This document shows positions 1 through 3,871 of a stretch of 7,425 nt of DNA, one piece after another. Each line of letters starts with the position of its first letter. Within the stretch, counting starts at the first letter, position 1. The position numbers and the translations under genes were made by a program. Below the pieces are notes generated by a model that was not told the DNA's origin, ran no database searches, and saw nothing but the letters and a program-made list of their open reading frames with translations. Source of the DNA: an uncultured Clostridia bacterium (GTDB lineage: Bacteria > Bacillota > Clostridia > Lachnospirales > Bianqueaceae); NCBI GenBank assembly GCA_947570515.1, contig CANOUM010000075.1, positions 1-7,425 on the forward strand, given 5' to 3'.

Positions 1-68
1 TATATAGATGCTTAGATTATGGAGAAGGAGGATTCATTTGTCAATGCATAAAAGAGAATAAAAAGATA

Positions 69-97
69 TTGACATACGGAGCAGGGTATGCTATGAT
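69..97 (+). promoter_or_regulatory. sigma-A promoter of the tRNA-Leu gene
   Basis: A perfect -35 box TTGACA (69-74) is followed by a 17-base spacer and a -10 box TATGAT (92-97; 5 of 6 consensus). Transcription should begin around 103-105, about 15 bases before the mature tRNA 5' end, as expected for a short precursor processed by RNase P. Confidence 0.85.
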
Positions 98-118
98 TAT
101 ATTCGCTTCAAGATATGG

Positions 119-202
119 GCGGATGTGGCGGAATTGGCAGACGCAGCAGACTCAAAATCTGCCGGTGGTGACATCGTGGGGGTTCGAGTCCCTTCATCCG
201 CA
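119..202 (+). tRNA. tRNA-Leu, anticodon CAA
   Basis: This is an 84-nt class II tRNA that decodes UUG leucine codons. The acceptor stem GCGGATG (119-125) pairs with CATCCGC (195-201), and the discriminator base is A202. The anticodon stem GCAGA/TCTGC (146-150 with 158-162) encloses the loop CTCAAAA, putting anticodon CAA at 153-155. The variable arm (163-177) is long, as in Leu and Ser tRNAs. The T arm is GGGGG-TTCGAGT-CCCTT (178-194), with two G-U pairs at its outer end. The D-loop contains the expected GG (near 136-138). The 3' CCA is not encoded, since TAA follows the discriminator, so it must be added by the CCA-adding enzyme. It has its own promoter and terminator and appears to be a single-gene unit. 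Confidence 0.97.
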
Positions 203-208
203 TAAGTT

Positions 209-259
209 AAAAGGAAATGACTATGTATGCTTTGGATACTTATAGTTCATTTCCTTTTT
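209..259 (+). terminator. intrinsic terminator after tRNA-Leu
   Basis: AAAAGGAAATGA-CTAT (209-224) pairs with ATAG-TCATTTCCTTTT (242-258) with one bulged T (246). An inner GTAT/ATAC pair (225-228 with 236-239) extends the stem. The T run at 255-259 both pairs with the A-rich base of the stem and provides the U tract. It closes the tRNA unit and insulates the next gene. Confidence 0.85.
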
Positions 260-263
260 CGTG

Positions 264-292
264 TGAAAAAATCTGAACCTTGCGCCTATGAT
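264..292 (+). promoter_or_regulatory. weak candidate promoter for the SOD-family gene
   Basis: A TATGAT -10-like hexamer (287-292) lies about 40 bases before the SOD start codon. The best -35 at 17-base spacing is poor (TGAAAA, 264-269, about 3 of 6 matches). An alternative -10 is TAAAAT at 298-303. A promoter is needed here because a terminator precedes the gene, but which hexamers are used is uncertain. Confidence 0.25.
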
Positions 293-331
293 CTGCATAA
301 AATACAGTAGACAAAGGATGGGAGTATTTAT

Positions 332-847
332 ATGAGATCATTATTTGGCGTGAGCGCAAAAGGGTCGCTGCTTTCGGTACTGCGCGGAGGGGCACAGGCC
401 ATGGCAAGCATTCGCGGCAGTGAAAAGAATCCGGACATATCAGGCAGCGTGTGGTTTTATCAAACCGGAAGAGGCGTGATTGTGTATGCGCAGATCAGCG
501 GACTGCCGCAGGCGGATAGTCTATGCCATGAGCCAATCTTTGGCTTTCATATTCATGAAGGGAAGGCCTGCAGCGGTAATCAAGAGGATGCATTTGCTGA
601 TGCGGGAGGGCATTATAATCCTGATGGATGCGAGCATCCATACCATGCAGGAGATTTACCGCCGTTATTTGGAAATGATGGGTTCGCGCTTTCGGTATTT
701 TTAACTAATCGGTTTTCGGTAGAGGAGATCATCGGCAGGACAGTGATTATACATGATCATCCTGATGATTATACAACGCAGCCCTCCGGTAATTCTGGCA
801 AGAAAATAGCCTGCGGAGTGATTCAACGGGGAAGAGGATACTGGTAA
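332..847 (+). CDS. sodC: Cu/Zn superoxide dismutase-family protein
   Basis: This 171-residue protein belongs to the Cu/Zn superoxide dismutase family, which converts superoxide to oxygen and hydrogen peroxide. The metal site can be read in full. GFHIHEG gives Cu ligands H73 and H75, GGHYNP gives the bridging H94, HPYHAGDLPP gives Zn ligands H102, H105 and D108, and VIIHDHPDD gives the fourth Cu ligand H141. C80 and C161 match the family's structural disulfide pair. In the C-terminal GNSGKKIACGVI motif, the electrostatic-guidance Arg (R143 in the human enzyme) is Lys (K158). Most bacterial SodC proteins are exported, but the first 25 residues show no convincing hydrophobic signal core or lipobox, so the protein looks cytoplasmic. 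The start ATG at 332 has GGGAG (320-324) seven bases upstream. A later ATG (residue 24) lacks a comparable site. The gene is flanked by terminators and appears to be transcribed alone. Family assignment is firm; catalytic activity with Lys at 158 is inferred. Confidence 0.93.
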   Translation: MRSLFGVSAKGSLLSVLRGGAQAMASIRGSEKNPDISGSVWFYQTGRGVIVYAQISGLPQADSLCHEPIFGFHIHEGKACSGNQEDAFADAGGHYNPDGCEHPYHAGDLPPLFGNDGFALSVFLTNRFSVEEIIGRTVIIHDHPDDYTTQPSGNSGKKIACGVIQRGRGYW

Positions 848-856
848 GAGAAAAGG

Positions 857-894
857 ATGTGCTGCCGAGGATATATTTGGCAGCACATTTTTTT
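857..894 (+). terminator. intrinsic terminator after the SOD gene
   Basis: A perfect 10-bp stem, ATGTGCTGCC (857-866) with GGCAGCACAT (879-888), encloses a 12-nt loop and leads into seven Ts (888-894). It starts ten bases after the SOD stop codon. Confidence 0.95.
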
Positions 895-927
895 AAGTCT
901 GTGCAAAGTCCCAGCACAAAAAGCGAA

Positions 928-956
928 TTGACAAGCGGAGAGTAGATCAGTATAAT
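928..956 (+). promoter_or_regulatory. full-consensus sigma-A promoter of the preQ1-regulated operon
   Basis: TTGACA (928-933), a 17-base spacer and TATAAT (951-956) match the sigma-A consensus at all twelve positions with ideal spacing. Transcription should start near 962-964, about ten bases before the riboswitch and about 65 bases before the transporter start codon. Such a strong promoter fits an operon whose output is controlled mainly after initiation by the leader RNA. Confidence 0.93.
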
Positions 957-973
957 AAGACGCGTAGTTCAAA

Positions 974-1016
974 CAAGATGTTTCTTGCCTAACCATCTTG
1001 CTAATAAAAAACAAGG
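974..1016 (+). promoter_or_regulatory. preQ1-I riboswitch (translational type)
   Basis: The leader folds as the compact H-type pseudoknot of preQ1-I riboswitches, which bind pre-queuosine-1. P1 is CAAGATG (974-980) with CATCTTG (994-1000), 7 bp. The loop (981-993) ends in TAAC, and C993, directly before the 3' strand of P1, sits where the preQ1-pairing cytosine lies in known members (C15 in the Thermoanaerobacter tengcongensis RNA). An A-rich tail (1003-1011) follows. P2 forms between CTTG (984-987) in the loop and CAAG (1012-1015). The P2 3' strand overlaps the ribosome-binding site AAGGAG (1013-1018), and no terminator hairpin or T run follows, so ligand binding should block translation initiation. 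The downstream gene encodes a queuosine-precursor-type transporter, as expected for this riboswitch. The fold was derived by eye, not scored against a covariance model. Confidence 0.88.
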
Positions 1017-1027
1017 AGAGTATTGTG

Positions 1028-1798
1028 ATGTCGAGTAAAATTAAACAGGAGATCCTAGAATTAAAGATTCTGCTTCGGAGCGTTCCGGCGGGGATTATGA
1101 CTTTATTTGTTTTTTCAGTGATTATGATGAATCTGCTGGCAAATAAGAGTATTCATTTACCGTCAGAGTGGTTAGCTATGGATTGTGGAATCATTGTTTC
1201 TTGGATCTCTTTTTTGTCAATGGATGTGCTCACCAAGCATTTTGGCGCCAAGGCGGCAACAGAGCTTTCGCTTGTGGCCGTTTTCTTTAATCTGCTGGCC
1301 TGTATTGTATTTTACATAGCGGGGAATATTCCGGGCATGTGGGGAGAAGCGTATGTACCGGGCAGCGAGGCGATGATCAATAGTGCGCTTGATCATACCA
1401 TTGCCGGTACATGGTATGTGTTGCTGGGCAGTACGATTGCTTTTACGGTCTCTGCCATCGTCAATAACTGCGTCAATGCAGGGATCGGAAGGCTGCTTCG
1501 TGTCAAGGAAAACAGATTTAGCGCATATGCACTGCGTACTTATATTTCTACGGCGATAGGACAATTTACAGATAATCTGGTTTTTGCACTGTTGGTGAGT
1601 CATTTCTTTTTTGAGTGGTCATTGTTACAATGCATTGTTTGTTCTGCTATTGGTATGGCGGTAGAGCTGTTATGTGAAGTCTTCTTTTCACCGATCGGAT
1701 TTATGATCTGTAAAAAATGGAAGGAAGAAAACATAGGAGAGCCGTATATTACAATGCAAATGAAATTTGCATTGCAAAAAACAAAGGAGAATGCCTAA
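1028..1798 (+). CDS. VUT-family (DUF165, YhhQ-type) queuosine precursor transporter
   Basis: This 256-residue membrane protein belongs to the VUT/DUF165 (COG1738) family, whose studied member E. coli YhhQ takes up 7-deazaguanine precursors of tRNA queuosine; B. subtilis YpdP is in the same family. About six hydrophobic segments are visible, near residues 20-37, 50-65, 80-99, 128-147, 180-197 and 200-228. Family-like motifs are MNLLANKSI (about 33-42), DVLTKHFGAKAA (66-77) and RTYISTAIGQFTDN (170-183), with polar R170, S174, Q179 and D182 in the membrane region. The ATG at 1028 is chosen because AAGGAG (1013-1018) lies nine bases upstream. The frame stays open back to a TTG at 998, but that codon lies inside the riboswitch P1 helix. 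Translation should fall when preQ1 is abundant. The SDR gene starts one base after the stop. The family is clear. The exact substrate (preQ0, preQ1 or queuine) is inferred from the riboswitch. Confidence 0.92.
   Translation: MSSKIKQEILELKILLRSVPAGIMTLFVFSVIMMNLLANKSIHLPSEWLAMDCGIIVSWISFLSMDVLTKHFGAKAATELSLVAVFFNLLACIVFYIAGNIPGMWGEAYVPGSEAMINSALDHTIAGTWYVLLGSTIAFTVSAIVNNCVNAGIGRLLRVKENRFSAYALRTYISTAIGQFTDNLVFALLVSHFFFEWSLLQCIVCSAIGMAVELLCEVFFSPIGFMICKKWKEENIGEPYITMQMKFALQKTKENA
1752..1774 (+). promoter_or_regulatory. perfect 10-bp hairpin at the end of the transporter gene
   Basis: CAATGCAAAT (1752-1761) and ATTTGCATTG (1765-1774) are perfect inverted repeats separated by GAA. The hairpin lies in the last codons of the transporter, nine bases before the SDR ribosome-binding site AAAGGAG (1783-1789). 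No T run follows, so it is not a terminator. It could space, expose or stabilise the RNA around the SDR initiation site. That function is inference; the inverted repeat is seen directly. Confidence 0.55.
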
Positions 1799-1799
1799 C

Positions 1800-2447
1800 A
1801 TGAGAGTTTTGATTACAGGAACGGCCGGTGGAATCGGCAGGGCGATTGCGCAAAAATTTTTAGATGAAGGGCATACGGTATTTGGCATGGATCGGATGGC
1901 AGGCACGATTATGCATGATATGTATACGCATTATCAAACAGATATCTTTAAAGGAGAACTGCCGCAGCTGCCTGCTATAGAAATTCTGATTAACAATGCC
2001 GGGGTGCAAAACTCGGGAGAAGATATTGACATCAATTTGAAAGGATCAATTCGCATTACCGAGGCCTACGCTATGCAGGAAGCGATTCGAAGCGTTTTGT
2101 TTATTGCCTCTGCCAGTGCGCTCACAGGGGCGGAATTTCCTGAATATGTTGCCAGTAAGGGCGGTATGGTATCTTATATGAAGAGTACAGCGCTGCGGGT
2201 CGCTCAGTTTGGTGCAACAGCCAATAGTTTGTCACCCGGCGGAGTCTTAACAGATCTTAACCAGCATATTATTGAAGATCCAAAGCTCTGGCAGGCAGTC
2301 ATGAATGAAACATTGCTGCCTAAATGGGCAGCGCCGGAGGAGATTGCAGAATGGGCCTATTTTGTGACCGTGTGCAATCGTTCGATGACGGCGCAGGATA
2401 TTTTAATTGATAACGGAGAAGCGGCTAAAGCTAATTTTATATGGTGA
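1800..2447 (+). CDS. short-chain dehydrogenase/reductase (SDR), substrate unknown
   Basis: This 215-residue classical SDR is predicted to be a cytoplasmic NAD(P)-dependent oxidoreductase. The Rossmann glycine motif TGTAGGIG is at residues 6-13, NNAG at 65-68 and the structural Asn at N79. Catalytic Ser is probably S104 (IASAS), and YVASK supplies Y116 and K120. D31 at the end of the second beta strand favours NAD(H) over NADP(H). At 215 residues it is short for classical SDRs (about 250), with a compressed region between the cofactor end and NNAG. PGGVLTD (146-152) matches the PG motif after beta 6. ATG 1800 is chosen because AAAGGAG (1783-1789) is ten bases upstream; in-frame ATGs at 1767 and 1791 are too early or too close. 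The start is one base after the transporter stop codon, so the two genes are surely co-transcribed and probably coupled. Nothing in the sequence identifies the substrate. It resembles none of the known queuosine enzymes (QueF, QueG, QueH). Confidence 0.92.
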   Translation: MRVLITGTAGGIGRAIAQKFLDEGHTVFGMDRMAGTIMHDMYTHYQTDIFKGELPQLPAIEILINNAGVQNSGEDIDINLKGSIRITEAYAMQEAIRSVLFIASASALTGAEFPEYVASKGGMVSYMKSTALRVAQFGATANSLSPGGVLTDLNQHIIEDPKLWQAVMNETLLPKWAAPEEIAEWAYFVTVCNRSMTAQDILIDNGEAAKANFIW

Positions 2448-2473
2448 GATAAGAACGAAATCAAAACGAAAAA

Positions 2474-2518
2474 CGGCTGATCCTAAGCCAATATAAACGA
2501 GGATCAGCCGGTCTTTTT
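2474..2518 (+). terminator. intrinsic terminator of the transporter-SDR operon
   Basis: A perfect 11-bp stem, CGGCTGATCCT (2474-2484) with AGGATCAGCCG (2500-2510), encloses a 15-nt loop and leads into GTCTTTTT. It begins 26 bases after the SDR stop codon and ends the preQ1-regulated unit. Confidence 0.95.
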
Positions 2519-2556
2519 GTCTGTTATGATTCTCCATAATTTTTATTGTTAAATAG

Positions 2557-2585
2557 TGGATTTTTATAAGCAAAGTGTTTATAAT
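2557..2585 (+). promoter_or_regulatory. candidate promoter of the MFS-polA-coaE operon
   Basis: A perfect -10 hexamer TATAAT (2580-2585) lies in an AT-rich stretch about 48 bases upstream of the MFS start. The -35 at 17-base spacing is weak (TGGATT, 2557-2562; three of six matches). A promoter is expected here because a strong terminator lies just upstream and the gene run begins just downstream. Confidence 0.55.
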
Positions 2586-2632
2586 AAAACGAGTATATAC
2601 AATACCGGGTTTAAATCAGAAAAGGATTTTTT

Positions 2633-3871
2633 ATGCGCACATACACATATCAGACAAGCCGCAAGGCATGTTATCTAGGCAGTATCATTCAGGCGATTAC
2701 CGTGAATGTACCGCCCGTATTTTTTATTATTTTTCAGAATCGCTATCAGGTAAACTATGCGCAGCTCGGCAGTTTAGTGCTGCTGACTTTTGCTGTGCAG
2801 ATCGCGGTCGATCTTATATTAGCACAAACGGCACGTTTCTTCAAAACGCGTACGCTGCTTATGGCAGCAGGAGCCTGTAGTCTCATTGGCTATGGTCTGC
2901 TGGCGCTGGCGCCGGAGCTATTTCCAGATCATGTGTTTACAGGCCTCCTTATAGCAGCGCTGATCTATTCTACCGGATCGGGTTTCATTGAGGTCATGGT
3001 AAGCCCTGTGATTGACGCGCTTCCCAATGAAGACAAAGGCTCCTCTATGGCTTTTTTGCATTCGTTTTATTGCTGGGGGCAGCTGGGGGCTGTGCTGCTG
3101 ACCACGGGATTTTTGCTGTTTTTAGGGGAAGAAAACTGGCGCTGGATTTTGCTTTTTTGGATGCTGTTTCCAGCTCTTGATATCTATTTATTTGCCAGAG
3201 TTCCTCTGCCGAAGATGGAAACGGGGGAAGGAACAGGCGGCATTAAAAACTTACTTTCAATGAAACTGTTTTGGGCGGCTATGATGATTATGATTGCTGC
3301 CGGCGCCTCTGAGCTCGCTATGTCGCAATGGGCATCTCTATTCGCGCAGAAGGGGCTGGAGCTTAACAAAACACTGGGAGATCTGGCAGGTCCGGGCTTT
3401 TTTGCGCTTTTGATGGGAGCAGGACGAGTTTTTTATGGCGTCAAAGGGGAGCGGCTGCGCATGAGCCGCGCGCTCATGTTTTCTGCAATTCTTTGTATCG
3501 GTGGCTATCTGCTGACGATTGTATCGCCGTGGCCGCTGCTTTCCCTGCTGGGATGCGGATTGTGCGGCCTGTCCGTCAGTATCATGTGGCCCGGTACATT
3601 GGTGATTGCCAGTAAGGCCATTCCGGCAGGCGGCACAGCTCTGTTTGCGCTCATGGCCCTCGGCGGTGATGTAGGCTGTTCGCTTGGACCGTGGCTTACA
3701 GGCCTTGTATCCGATATTCTGCAGAAAACGAATCTTGCGCAAAGCTTTAGTTTATCGGCAGATCAGTTTGCACTGCGAGGCGGCCTCCTCTGTGCGATCA
3801 TTTTTCCGCTGCTGCTATTGATTTTTACTCCTATGTTGATCCAAAAGAAAGGAAGAGCTCATGAATCCTAA
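2633..3871 (+). CDS. MFS transporter, fucose-permease-like
   Basis: This 412-residue inner-membrane permease of the major facilitator superfamily has about twelve hydrophobic segments in two halves, separated by a polar linker near residues 190-210. The first half carries GSGFIEVMVSPVIDALP (about 115-131), with E120 in the membrane, and LHSFYCWGQLGAVL (142-155). These resemble the G-G-E-NP and LH-F-G motifs of the FucP/sugar permease branch, where the membrane acid takes part in proton coupling. FRTRT-like FFKTRTLL (69-76) is the loop 2-3 basic motif. It probably imports a small solute with protons, but the substrate cannot be read from sequence. The start ATG at 2633 has AAAGGA (2621-2626) six bases upstream. 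Its last 11 bases overlap the polA start, making it the first gene of the polA operon. An MFS gene in this position is not a widespread polA arrangement to my knowledge. Confidence 0.9.
   Translation: MRTYTYQTSRKACYLGSIIQAITVNVPPVFFIIFQNRYQVNYAQLGSLVLLTFAVQIAVDLILAQTARFFKTRTLLMAAGACSLIGYGLLALAPELFPDHVFTGLLIAALIYSTGSGFIEVMVSPVIDALPNEDKGSSMAFLHSFYCWGQLGAVLLTTGFLLFLGEENWRWILLFWMLFPALDIYLFARVPLPKMETGEGTGGIKNLLSMKLFWAAMMIMIAAGASELAMSQWASLFAQKGLELNKTLGDLAGPGFFALLMGAGRVFYGVKGERLRMSRALMFSAILCIGGYLLTIVSPWPLLSLLGCGLCGLSVSIMWPGTLVIASKAIPAGGTALFALMALGGDVGCSLGPWLTGLVSDILQKTNLAQSFSLSADQFALRGGLLCAIIFPLLLLIFTPMLIQKKGRAHES

Noticed and set aside
3..245. Open frame running through the tRNA-Leu gene and its flanks
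   Set aside because: It has no start with a ribosome-binding site and consists largely of translated tRNA sequence, a classic spurious frame.
195..331. tRNA 3' end as an integration (att) site
   Set aside because: No integrase gene and no repeat of the tRNA 3' end was seen in the window; a normal terminator follows the tRNA.
998..1027. Upstream TTG start giving a ten-residue longer transporter
   Set aside because: The TTG lies within the riboswitch P1 helix and has no ribosome-binding site, whereas ATG 1028 is correctly spaced from AAGGAG.
1752..1789. Second preQ1 riboswitch before the SDR
   Set aside because: The hairpin loop is only three bases and no loop segment can pair with the CAAAGG tail, so the pseudoknot cannot form.
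2575..2880. 101-codon + strand frame overlapping the MFS start
   Set aside because: It has no ribosome-binding site, overlaps the promoter and the N-terminal coding part of the MFS gene in another frame, and its composition is not protein-like.
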